Shown piece by piece: positions 1 through 7,523 of a DNA stretch of 64,000 nucleotides (position 1 is the stretch's first letter; each line of letters opens with the position of its first letter). The notes beneath the pieces are model-generated. The model was not told the origin of the DNA, made no database searches, and worked only from the letters and a program-made list of their open reading frames with translations. The position numbers and the translations under genes were made by a program. The DNA lies in contig NZ_JADIVZ010000001.1 of NCBI RefSeq assembly GCF_015319165.1, positions 558,001 through 622,000 of the forward strand, written 5' to 3'. The DNA comes from Nocardioides acrostichi (lineage in GTDB: Bacteria > Actinomycetota > Actinomycetes > Propionibacteriales > Nocardioidaceae).

Positions 1-71
1 CGGCACCGGAGTGCGGATCGCGCTCGTTGTCCCGCTCCACGGGACGAGCCTAGGTGGTCGATGGTGGAACG

Positions 72-857
72 TCAGCCCCTCGGGGCGGTGACCTTCTCGA
101 CGAACGCGAGGGTCTGCTCGATGACGACCGGCAGGTCGTGGTCGAGCGTCGCCACGTGGAAGCTGTCGCGCAGGGCCACCCGGGTCACCTCGCCCGTGAC
201 TCCTGACGTGATGAGGGGCTCGGAGGAAGCGTCGACGACGTGGTCCTCGTCGGAGCGCAGGTACAGCAGCGGCGCGGTCACTCGCGGCAGATCGGCGACG
301 AGCGGCGGCCACGCCTGCATCATCGAGTGCGCCGCCTTGAGCGGGGTGCGGGTGTAGCCGTGCTCGTCGCCGCCCGACTTGATGTCGTTGGCGATCCCGG
401 GAAACGAGGGCACGAGGTGCTTCAGCACGGGCAGCAGCTTCACGTCCAAGCGCTGGGTGGCCACCGCGGGATTGATGACGACGACCCCGGCCAGCGCGTC
501 GCCGAGGTCGGCGGCCAGCCGCAGCACGAGTGCCCCGCCCATCGACAACCCACCCGCCACGACGACGTCGCAACGGTCCGCCAGCCGGGTGTGCGCCGTC
601 CGGATCTCGCCGTACCAGTCGGCCCACGTGGTGGTGTTGAGATCCTGCCACGAGGTGCCGTGGCCGGGCAGCCGTGGCACCTCGACGGCGTAGCCGTGCT
701 CGGCGAGCGCCTCGCCCAGGGGCTTCATCGAGGCGGGCTGGCCGGTGAACCCGTGACTCAGCAGGACGCCGACCCGTCGGCCGCCGGTCTTCTCCGGCAC
801 CGCGTCGGTGGCGACGGGAGAGGCGAGCGGGTGGACCGGGGGCGGGGTGTGGGCCAT
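72..857 (-). CDS. alpha/beta hydrolase (carboxylesterase / monoacylglycerol lipase-like)
   Basis: 261-aa serine hydrolase, probably cytoplasmic, acting on esters or lipids; the substrate cannot be read from sequence. The oxyanion-region motif HGFTGQP sits near residue 36. The nucleophile elbow GLSMGG is near residue 103. An acid (SDEDHVVD) and a histidine (SFHVATLDHD) near the C-terminus complete a normal triad. The ATG at 857 is preferred over an upstream in-frame start at 953, because the extra 32 residues are basic, low in complexity and lie before the conserved fold. It is divergent from the acyltransferase at 977, so the two might share lipid-related physiology, but that is inference. 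Confidence 0.85.
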   Translation of the reverse strand: MAHTPPPVHPLASPVATDAVPEKTGGRRVGVLLSHGFTGQPASMKPLGEALAEHGYAVEVPRLPGHGTSWQDLNTTTWADWYGEIRTAHTRLADRCDVVVAGGLSMGGALVLRLAADLGDALAGVVVINPAVATQRLDVKLLPVLKHLVPSFPGIANDIKSGGDEHGYTRTPLKAAHSMMQAWPPLVADLPRVTAPLLYLRSDEDHVVDASSEPLITSGVTGEVTRVALRDSFHVATLDHDLPVVIEQTLAFVEKVTAPRG

Positions 858-976
858 GGCGGCATCCTGCCGCACCGGGCCGTGTGGAGTGAGACGGTGC
901 CCGCGAGGTTGGACTAGGCTCCTGCCGGGCAGGTCTCGGACGAGGCCATCCACGGGGGAGAAAGGGGAGTGCTGGG

Positions 977-1726
977 GTGTTCTACTGGTTCCTCAAGTGG
1001 ATCGCGCTGGGTCCGCTGCTGCGCGTCGTCTTCCGGCCCCAGGCGAGCGGAATCGAGCACGTGCCGGCCGAAGGCCCCGCCATCTTGGCGAGCAACCACC
1101 TCTCCTACGCCGACTGGCTGTTCATGCCGCTGACGCTGCCGCGCCGGGTCACGTTCGTGGCCAAGGCGGAGTACTTCACGGGTCCGGGGCTGAAGGGCTG
1201 GCTCCAGAAGACGTTCTTCTCCGGAGCCGGCCAGGTGCCGATCGACCGGGGCGGCGCCGACGCGGCGGCGGGTGCGCTGCTGTCGGCCAAGCGGGTGCTC
1301 GGCGAGGGCGACCTGTTCGGCATCTACCCCGAAGGCACCCGCTCCCACGACGGCAAGCTCTACCGCGGCAAGACCGGTGTGGCGCGGCTGGCCCTCGAGA
1401 CCGGGGTGCCGGTGATCCCCGTCGCGGTCGTCGGCACCGACGTCGTGGCTCCGCCGGGCAAGACGTTCGGCTCGTTCACCCGGCCGGTGGTGCGCTTCGG
1501 TGAGCCCCTCGACTTCTCCCGCTACGAGGGTCTCGCGAACGACCGCTACATCCTGCGCTCGGTCACCGACGAGATCATGTACGCGATCATGACGCTGTCG
1601 GGTCAGGAGTACGTCGACGTGTACGCCTCCCGCGCGAAGGAGCTGTCGAAGGAGAAGGACGCCGCCGCGAAGGACGCACAGAAGGCGCAGGGCGGCTCCG
1701 ACGTGCCCGACCAACGGGCTTCTTGA
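977..1726 (+). CDS. 1-acyl-sn-glycerol-3-phosphate acyltransferase family protein (PlsC-like)
   Basis: 249 aa. PlsC-type acyltransferases move an acyl chain from acyl-ACP or acyl-CoA to the sn-2 position of lysophosphatidate at the membrane, a step of phospholipid synthesis. The acyltransferase block I is NHLSYAD (the H-x4-D catalytic pair) near residue 40, and block III is the YPEGTRS stretch near residue 118. The N-terminus is hydrophobic (FYWFLKWIALG). The C-terminal about 20 residues are lysine/alanine-rich and look disordered. Starts at GTG. Its TGA overlaps the candidate TTG start of the downstream histidine kinase, so the four genes 977-4123 may be partly co-transcribed. Confidence 0.85.
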   Translation: MFYWFLKWIALGPLLRVVFRPQASGIEHVPAEGPAILASNHLSYADWLFMPLTLPRRVTFVAKAEYFTGPGLKGWLQKTFFSGAGQVPIDRGGADAAAGALLSAKRVLGEGDLFGIYPEGTRSHDGKLYRGKTGVARLALETGVPVIPVAVVGTDVVAPPGKTFGSFTRPVVRFGEPLDFSRYEGLANDRYILRSVTDEIMYAIMTLSGQEYVDVYASRAKELSKEKDAAAKDAQKAQGGSDVPDQRAS

Positions 1727-2880
1727 TCCTCGCCCTCGGCATGCGCCACCAGCCCCTGCCGGCCGTCCGAGCCGTCGAGGACCGGCTCTTCCGCGCGCTC
1801 GCGGTGCTGCGCCTGGTGGTGCTGCTCAACGCCGTGCTGCTCAACGCCTACCGGGCCGGCAACTTCCAGCACCCGACGGCGGGTGCCGTCACGATCACGG
1901 CGATGTGTGCGTGGTCCCTGCTGGTGACCTGGATCTACTCCGACGCCTCTCGCCGTACCCTGCCCGTGCTGGTGGTCGACCTCGCGCTCGCGGTGGTCTC
2001 GATCGCGGTCTCGCCGCTGCTGAAGGGAGAGGGGTTCAACGCCACCGTCCCGGGCTTTTGGGTGATGGCAGCGCTGCTCGCGTGGGCCGCCCGGCTGCGT
2101 TGGCAGGGCGGTCTCGTCGCTGGTGTGCTGCTCGCCGCGACCGATCTGGCCAGTCGTGACCACGTCACGCAGAACAACGTGGGCAACGTCTTCTTGCTGG
2201 TCATCGGCGGGCCGATCGTCGGGTACCTCGCCGCCTCGCTCCAGGACATGGCCGTGGAGAGGGACGCCGCGCAGCACGCGGCGGCGGCCGCCGCCGAGCG
2301 TGCTCGCCTGGCCCGGGCCGTCCACGACGGGGTGTTGCAGGTGCTGGCGCTCGTGCAGCGGCGCGGCGCCGAGCTGGGCGGGTCGGGCGCCGAGTTGGGG
2401 CAGCTGGCCGGTGAGCAGGAGGTCGCCCTGCGTGGCCTGATCCGAGCCCAGGACTCCGTGGTCGACGAGCCGACGGCTCCGGCCGAGCGCGATCTGGCGG
2501 CTGCCCTGGCGCCCTTCGACGGGCGGGCGCGGACGACGGTCGTGCTGCCGGGCGGGCAGGTGCCGCTGCCGTCGGCGGTCGTCGACGAGGTGGTGGGCGC
2601 GGTCGGCGCCTGCCTCGACAACGTGGCTCGGCACGCCGGTGAGGCAGCCTCGGCCTGGGTGCTGGTCGAGGCCCTGCCCGAGCGCATCGTGATCTCGGTG
2701 CGCGACGACGGTCCGGGCATCCCCGACGGACGCCTCGATGCGGCACACGCGCAGGGGCGGCTGGGTGTGTCCGGCTCGATCCGAGGACGGCTGTCCGACC
2801 TCGGCGGCGAGGCACGCCTCTCCACGGGGCCGTGGGGCACCGAGTGGGAGCTGGCGGTGCCGCGAGAGGCCACCACGTGA
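1723..2880 (+). CDS. macS: MacS-family sensor histidine kinase
   Basis: 385 aa from TTG 1723; ATG 1741 is an equally plausible start six codons later. Membrane kinase with about five hydrophobic segments in residues 25-170, then a dimerisation/phosphoacceptor helix with ARAVHDGVLQ (His201) and a HATPase domain with DNVARHAG (N box) and RDDGPGIPDG (G1 box). This HisKA_3-type layout and the coupled LuxR-type regulator two genes on match the MacRS system known from Streptomyces, where it affects morphology and actinorhodin production. The signal sensed is unknown. The stop overlaps the GTG of the next gene (GTGA), suggesting translational coupling. Confidence 0.85.
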   Translation: MILALGMRHQPLPAVRAVEDRLFRALAVLRLVVLLNAVLLNAYRAGNFQHPTAGAVTITAMCAWSLLVTWIYSDASRRTLPVLVVDLALAVVSIAVSPLLKGEGFNATVPGFWVMAALLAWAARLRWQGGLVAGVLLAATDLASRDHVTQNNVGNVFLLVIGGPIVGYLAASLQDMAVERDAAQHAAAAAAERARLARAVHDGVLQVLALVQRRGAELGGSGAELGQLAGEQEVALRGLIRAQDSVVDEPTAPAERDLAAALAPFDGRARTTVVLPGGQVPLPSAVVDEVVGAVGACLDNVARHAGEAASAWVLVEALPERIVISVRDDGPGIPDGRLDAAHAQGRLGVSGSIRGRLSDLGGEARLSTGPWGTEWELAVPREATT

Positions 2881-3404
2881 CGATCCACGACACCCACCCC
2901 TTCGCCGACTCCGACCCCGACCCGGCGCGCCGGTTCCGCGCCCGTGTCGGCGGCGCCGTCTGTCTCTGGACGTCGGGCGAGGGGCGGAACCGAGCGGGCC
3001 TCACCGTCACCTCGCTCATGATCGCGCTGGGAGAGCCGGCTCAGGTGCTGGCGCTGCTCGATCCGGACTCCGACCTCACCGACGCGCTGCGCGAGACCGG
3101 CCGCGCCGTCGTCTCACCGCTGGCGTGGACCGACCGAGACCTCGCGGAGGCCTTCGCGGGCACCGCGCCCGCACCCGGTGGCCCGTTCCGGGTCGCTGCG
3201 TTCACCGACACCGAGTGGGGGCCCAGGCTGGCTCCGGCCGCCACCTGGGCCGGCGTCGAGCTGGTCGAGGAGCGCGAGGTCGGGTGGTCTGCCCTGGTCG
3301 CGTGTCGCTTGGTCGAAGTCGAGGTCGGCGACGACCCGTCCTCCGGCGTGCTCGGTCACCGGCGCGGCCGGTTCGTCCGATGGGCCGAGCCGTCGGGCGG
3401 GTGA
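2877..3404 (+). CDS. flavin reductase-like domain protein
   Basis: 175 aa, GTG start overlapping the kinase stop. The pattern RAGLTVTSLMIALGEPAQVL followed by a region rich in Asp resembles the FMN-binding flavin reductase-like fold, in which the TxTS segment contacts the flavin phosphate. It is small, soluble and lacks a second domain. Its position between the macS-like and macR-like genes is notable: it may be a redox or flavin cofactor partner of the two-component system, or simply an operon passenger. Function is inferred from fold-level similarity only. Confidence 0.65.
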   Translation: MTIHDTHPFADSDPDPARRFRARVGGAVCLWTSGEGRNRAGLTVTSLMIALGEPAQVLALLDPDSDLTDALRETGRAVVSPLAWTDRDLAEAFAGTAPAPGGPFRVAAFTDTEWGPRLAPAATWAGVELVEEREVGWSALVACRLVEVEVGDDPSSGVLGHRRGRFVRWAEPSGG

Positions 3405-3436
3405 GACCACGACCCGGGACCACGACCGCGTTGATC

Positions 3437-3442
3437 TAGGGT
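3437..3442 (+). promoter_or_regulatory. -10 element of a leaderless promoter for macR
   Basis: TAGGGT fits the actinobacterial TANNNT -10. Six bases separate it from the GTG at 3449, so transcription would begin at the start codon. No clear -35 is seen. Confidence 0.45.
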
Positions 3443-3448
3443 CGAGGC

Positions 3449-4123
3449 GTGAACGAGCCGGCGCTGCGGGTGATGGTGGTCGACGACCACCCCATGTGGC
3501 GCGACGCGGTCGAGCGCGACCTCATCGATGCCGGCTTCGACGTGGTGGGGGTGGCCTCGACCGGCGACCAGGCGATCGCGCGGTTCCCGGCGGCCCGGCC
3601 GCAGGTGGTGGTGCTCGACCTCCAGATCCCGGGGCCGTCCGGCGTCGAGGTGACCGAGACGGTGCTGCGTCACGATCCCGCGGCGCGCGTGCTGATCCTC
3701 TCGGCCTCCGGTGAGCAGGACGACGTGCTCGCGGCGGTGAAGGCGGGCGCCACCGGCTACCTGGTGAAGTCGGCCTCGAAGGCTGAGCTGATCGACGCCG
3801 TGCGCCGTACCGCCGCCGGCGACACCGTCTTCACCCCCGGTCTGGCCGGGTTGGTGTTGGGGGAGTTCCGGCGCATCGCCGACCCGCGGAAGGCCGACGA
3901 CGACCCGCTCGAGCCGCAGCTGACCGAGCGCGAGACCGAGGTGCTCAAGATGGTGGCCACGGGCATGTCGTACAAGCAGATCGCCGAGCGACTCGTGCTC
4001 TCGCACCGCACCGTGCAGAACCACGTGCAGAACACCTTGCGCAAACTCCAGCTGCACAACCGCGTCGAACTGACCCGCTGGGCCATCGACCAGGGGCTCG
4101 ACCGGGAGCAGGACGCCGAGTGA
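3449..4123 (+). CDS. macR: MacR-family response regulator (NarL/LuxR type)
   Basis: 224 aa. Receiver domain with the acidic pocket VVDDH and phosphoacceptor Asp57 in VVVLDLQI, a switch Lys in GYLVKSAS, and a C-terminal LuxR helix-turn-helix (LTERETEVLKMVATG, recognition helix near SHRTVQNHVQ). Partner of the kinase at 1723. A TAGGGT -10 element at 3437-3442 lies six bases before the GTG start, so this gene probably also has its own leaderless transcript. Its stop overlaps the GTG start of the next gene. Confidence 0.88.
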   Translation: MNEPALRVMVVDDHPMWRDAVERDLIDAGFDVVGVASTGDQAIARFPAARPQVVVLDLQIPGPSGVEVTETVLRHDPAARVLILSASGEQDDVLAAVKAGATGYLVKSASKAELIDAVRRTAAGDTVFTPGLAGLVLGEFRRIADPRKADDDPLEPQLTERETEVLKMVATGMSYKQIAERLVLSHRTVQNHVQNTLRKLQLHNRVELTRWAIDQGLDREQDAE

Positions 4124-5016
4124 GCGACGACGCCGCGGCGTTGCTCGAGCTGGCCGAGCCGCTCTACGCCTTGCCGCTGGCCGACTTCACTCCCGCCCGT
4201 GACGCGAGCGTCAAGGAGCACAAGGGCACGCCCCTCGCCACCGCCCTCAAAGCACTGCGCAAGCCCTCGAACCCGGCGTGGGTGGTGAACCTGCTGGTGC
4301 GTCACGAGACCGAGCAGGTCGAGCAGGTGCTGGCCGTGGGCGCCGCGCTGCGCGAGGCCCAGGACAGCATGTCCGCCGACGACCTGCGCTCGCTCACCAA
4401 GCAGCGGCGCCAGCTCACCGCGGCCGTCACGACCACGGCTCGTGGCCTCGCGCGAGAGCACGGGCTCAAGGTCACCCAGGCCGTGGCCGACCAGGTGGAG
4501 GCCACGCTCACCGCCGCCATGCTGGACGCCGACTGTGCCGCCGCCGTGCGCAGTGGCCTGCTGGTGACAGCGCTGCGCTCGACAGGGGTCGATGCGGTCG
4601 ACGTCCACGCCGCCGTAGCGCTGCCGGAGGCCCTCGGGTTCGCCGCCAGCGCGGCCGCCGCCGAGGCGCCTCGCCCCGAGCTGCGCCTCGTGCCCGATCC
4701 GGACGCCGACGCGAAGGCGCGCCGTGCCGCCGAGCGGGCCTTGGCCGAGGCGGCCGACGAGCTGGAGCAGGCGCAGGCGGCCCACGACGAGGCCCAGGCC
4801 GAGGTCTCCGAGCTCGAGGCGCGCGCCCTGCAGCTCCAGGGCGAGATCGACGAGGTCAGACGACGCCTCGCCGAGCACGAGTCCGACGCCGAGGAGGTCG
4901 ACGACGCCCTGGAGGACGCCGAGCAGTCGCGCGACGAGGCCGATGCCGCGCTGAGCGAGGCACGACGGGTGCACGCCGACGCCGAGGCTGCGCTCAGGCG
5001 GATCGCGGCGCGGTGA
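4120..5016 (+). CDS. conserved hypothetical actinobacterial protein with C-terminal coiled coil
   Basis: 298 aa, GTG start overlapping the macR stop. No catalytic motif is recognised. Residues 1-190 are mostly helical, with the stretch KALRKPSNPAWVVNLLVRH near residue 45 looking conserved. After a short linker around 190-205, residues 205-295 form a highly charged Glu/Ala/Arg heptad-like coiled coil. It probably acts as a structural or scaffold protein. Its last 23 bases overlap the 3' end of the convergent gene on the other strand. Co-expression with MacR is inferred from the GTGA junction. Confidence 0.75.
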   Translation: MSDDAAALLELAEPLYALPLADFTPARDASVKEHKGTPLATALKALRKPSNPAWVVNLLVRHETEQVEQVLAVGAALREAQDSMSADDLRSLTKQRRQLTAAVTTTARGLAREHGLKVTQAVADQVEATLTAAMLDADCAAAVRSGLLVTALRSTGVDAVDVHAAVALPEALGFAASAAAAEAPRPELRLVPDPDADAKARRAAERALAEAADELEQAQAAHDEAQAEVSELEARALQLQGEIDEVRRRLAEHESDAEEVDDALEDAEQSRDEADAALSEARRVHADAEAALRRIAAR

Positions 5017-5554
5017 GGATCGGCAGCCTCAGTCCGAGGAAGGTCGCGGGGTCGGTGGTGCCGAGCTCGCGACCGCTCGGCACGATCTCGGGCAGGGCGT
5101 CGAGCGGCACCCCGGCGGCGGCGCAGTGCTCCGAGGACCAGGTGCCGTCGTCGAGCAGCCCCGTCGCCATCGCCTGCGGCAGGTCCGTGACATGCTCGAG
5201 ACCGCGGGTCATGCGGGCGATCAGGTAGGAGTCGACCGTGCCGAGCGCATAGGTGCCGTCGAGCACGAGATCCCAGGTGCGCGGCTCGCGCTCGCTCACC
5301 GACCGAGGGCTCGCGGCGCAGGAGGTCGGCGACCCGAGGGTGTCGCGGTCCCAGAGCATCCACGCGAGGTCGGCAGCGAGGGTGGCGACGGTCGCGTCGG
5401 CCGTGCCGGCCCGCTCGACGGCACCCAGCACGGCCTGCCAGAGGTCGGCCGGAGAGCAACCGACGAGCGCGCCCCCGGGCAGATCCTCCGTGGCCGAACG
5501 GCTCCCCCGGGCAGTGACGGCATGGAACCCGACCTCGATCTCGAGCCGGCTCAC
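4994..5554 (-). CDS. reduced FGGY-like kinase-domain protein, coupled to DUF1028
   Basis: 186 aa. The middle resembles the first FGGY domain of sugar/glycerol kinases: GGALVGCSPADLWQAVLGAV near residues 27-46, WDLVLDGTYALGTVDSYLIA near 94-113, HVTDLPQAMATGLL, and LDALPEIVPSG near 151-161. The sugar-contact segment is shortened. The protein ends before the region that carries the catalytic Asp, and the whole ATP-binding second domain is missing. It is therefore unlikely to be an active kinase and may be a binding or regulatory protein. Its GTG start overlaps the stop of the DUF1028 gene (GTGA), so the two are made together. The FGGY relationship is read by eye from motif order. Confidence 0.6.
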   Translation of the reverse strand: MSRLEIEVGFHAVTARGSRSATEDLPGGALVGCSPADLWQAVLGAVERAGTADATVATLAADLAWMLWDRDTLGSPTSCAASPRSVSEREPRTWDLVLDGTYALGTVDSYLIARMTRGLEHVTDLPQAMATGLLDDGTWSSEHCAAAGVPLDALPEIVPSGRELGTTDPATFLGLRLPILTAPRSA

Positions 5555-6384
5555 GGGGCGTCGGCGCGCACGATGTCGAGGATGCGCCGATCGATCCACG
5601 ACTGGTCGCTCGCCACGCGCATCTCGTAGTTCTCGGTGCCGACCCAGGCGGCGATGTCGCGGTGCCCACGAGCCGTGACGTACGCCGTCAGCTCCGCCTC
5701 GAGCTCGGGCGTCACCGGCACCTTCTCCTCCTCGGTCGAGGCGGTGAGGTAGAGATCGTTGAGGTCGAGCAGGCGGCGCAACTCGTCGACGGGTGCAGCG
5801 TGGTCGTCGACGCGCAGGTCGACCTCGAGGTCGTCGTGGCCGCCGTATCCGGCTCCCTCCCGGACGACGAGCAGCGCGGCCGACTGGCGGCCGCGGCGGT
5901 CGCCTCCCGCGGCGTCCCCGGCGGCGAGGGCGGCCAGCAGCCGTTCGCCCAGGGGAGCGTCGGCGGGGGAGTCGAGGAACGCCTGCTCCATCGCCAGCAC
6001 GACCTCCTCGCCGGCGAGGATGTTGCCCTGGATCGCGTACCCCTCGCCGGTCCGGCCGCCCGCCCAGTCGAGGCAGGCGGAGCCGGTGTGCGAGGCGGCG
6101 TGGCCCTCGACGTCGACGATGCCGACCTGACGGTGGTCGCGGCCGTCGTCCTCCTCCAGCAGCCGCTGGAGCGCGACCTCGGCGGTGGCGCCGTCGTCGA
6201 GGTGGGCGAGCGCGAGCCCCTTGTAGGCGACGTTGGCCTCGGCCTGAGTGGCGATGGCGCCGACCTGGGCGACCGCCGCGGGTACGGCGCTGCCCACGGC
6301 CAGGAACTTGGAGGCCACGGCCACGCCCCACGAGGCGGTCTCGGGGTCGGGGCCGGCGGATCGGGCGACGATCGAGAAGGTCAT
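5551..6384 (-). CDS. DUF1028 family Ntn-hydrolase-like protein
   Basis: 277 aa. The N-terminus MTFSIVARSAGPDPETASWG and following VAVASKFLAVGS are characteristic of DUF1028, a family predicted to have an Ntn-hydrolase fold, usually of unknown substrate. Other family-like stretches are QAEANVAYKG, GNILAGEEVV and RQSAALLVVREGAGYGG. The C-terminal about 60 residues form a second region after the domain. The gene has a -10-like TAGGGT six bases before its ATG, on the minus strand, and is divergent from the phosphofructokinase. It is translationally coupled to the FGGY-like gene, which suggests they act as a pair. Confidence 0.85.
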   Translation of the reverse strand: MTFSIVARSAGPDPETASWGVAVASKFLAVGSAVPAAVAQVGAIATQAEANVAYKGLALAHLDDGATAEVALQRLLEEDDGRDHRQVGIVDVEGHAASHTGSACLDWAGGRTGEGYAIQGNILAGEEVVLAMEQAFLDSPADAPLGERLLAALAAGDAAGGDRRGRQSAALLVVREGAGYGGHDDLEVDLRVDDHAAPVDELRRLLDLNDLYLTASTEEEKVPVTPELEAELTAYVTARGHRDIAAWVGTENYEMRVASDQSWIDRRILDIVRADAP

Positions 6385-6387
6385 GAC

Positions 6388-6424
6388 ACGACCCTAGGGC
6401 TTGGTTGCGGGGGACTAGGGTCGT
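6388..6424. promoter_or_regulatory. divergent leaderless promoters inside an inverted repeat
   Basis: Ten-base arms ACGACCCTAG (6388-6397) and CTAGGGTCGT (6415-6424) are perfect inverses. Each arm contains a TAGGGT -10: plus strand 6416-6421, seven bases before the pfp ATG, and minus strand 6396-6391, six bases before the DUF1028 ATG. The symmetry could simply be the two -10 elements, or it could be an operator covering both. Confidence 0.5.
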
Positions 6425-6428
6425 GACC

Positions 6429-7457
6429 ATGCGCGTCGGAGTCCTGACAGGAGGCGGGGACTGCCCCGGCCTCAACGCCGTCATCCGTGCCGTCGTCCGC
6501 CGAGGGATGCACGATCACGGCTTCGAGTTCCTCGGCTACCGCGATGGGTGGCGTGGTCCGCTCGAGGGCGTCACGATGCCGTTGGACGTGGAGACCTGCC
6601 GTGGCATCCTGCCGCGCGGCGGCACGATCCTCGGCTCCTCGCGCACCAATCCGTTCTCGGTCGAGCGCGGCGTCGAACGGATCAAACAGACCCTGGCAGA
6701 CGACGGCGTCGACGCCCTCGTCGCGATCGGTGGCGAGGACACCCTGGGCGTCGCGACCAAGCTGGCCGAGCTCGGCGTCGACGTCGTCGGCGTGCCGAAG
6801 ACGATCGACAACGACCTCTCCGGCACCGACTTCACCTTCGGCTTCGACACGGCCGTCAACATCGCCACCGAGGCGATCGACCGACTGCACACCACCGCCG
6901 AGTCGCACCATCGGGTACTGGTGGTCGAGGTCATGGGCCGGCACGCGGGTTGGATCGCCCTGCACGCGGGCATGGCGGGAGGGGCGAGCGCCATCCTCAT
7001 CCCCGAGCAGCCGTTCGACATCGAGCGCGTGTGTGCGTTCGTGGAGACCCGGTTCGAGTCGGAGTACGCCCCGATCATCGTCGTCTCCGAGGGTGCTGTG
7101 CCGGTCGAGGGCGGTGAGATGACGCTGACGTCGGGGGAGAAGGACGCCTTCGGCCACGTGCGACTCGGCGGCATCGGGGACCGGCTGGCCTCCGAGATCG
7201 AGGAGCGCACCGGCAAGGAGGCCCGCGCCGTGGTGCTCGGGCACATCCAGCGCGGTGGAACCCCCACCGCGTTCGACCGCTGGCTCGCGACCCGCTTCGG
7301 ACTGCACGCCGCCGACGCGGTCGCCGACGGCGAGTTCGGCACCATGATGGCGCTGCGTGGCACCGACATCGTGCGGGTGCCGCTCGCCGAGGGCACCGGC
7401 GAGCTGAAGACCGTCAGCCCCGAGGAGTACGCCGAGGCGCAGGTGTTCTTCGGCTGA
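6429..7457 (+). CDS. pfp: 6-phosphofructokinase, predicted pyrophosphate-dependent
   Basis: 342 aa, normal length for the family. Phosphorylates fructose 6-phosphate in glycolysis. The phosphoryl-donor motif is GGEDTLG (residues 101-107) with Asp at position 104, and the substrate motif is PKTIDND with Lys at 124. In this family Gly104 marks ATP users, while the Asp104/Lys124 pair marks reversible PPi-dependent enzymes such as that of Amycolatopsis methanolica, so PPi use is predicted. MGRHAGWIA and GHIQRGGTPTAFDR are also intact. The ATG at 6429 follows a TAGGGT -10 by seven bases, pointing to a leaderless mRNA. Confidence 0.88.
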   Translation: MRVGVLTGGGDCPGLNAVIRAVVRRGMHDHGFEFLGYRDGWRGPLEGVTMPLDVETCRGILPRGGTILGSSRTNPFSVERGVERIKQTLADDGVDALVAIGGEDTLGVATKLAELGVDVVGVPKTIDNDLSGTDFTFGFDTAVNIATEAIDRLHTTAESHHRVLVVEVMGRHAGWIALHAGMAGGASAILIPEQPFDIERVCAFVETRFESEYAPIIVVSEGAVPVEGGEMTLTSGEKDAFGHVRLGGIGDRLASEIEERTGKEARAVVLGHIQRGGTPTAFDRWLATRFGLHAADAVADGEFGTMMALRGTDIVRVPLAEGTGELKTVSPEEYAEAQVFFG

Positions 7458-7523
7458 GTCCGGGGCGGGCGGGTACCGCGGGCGGACTACGACCTCGCTG
7501 CGCCCCGAACGTAGACTCGTGCG

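Noticed and set aside
1-71. Tail of an upstream gene
   Set aside because: One frame reads GTGVRIALVVPLHGTS, like a kinase C-terminus, but it has no stop before the hydrolase gene and is too short to judge.
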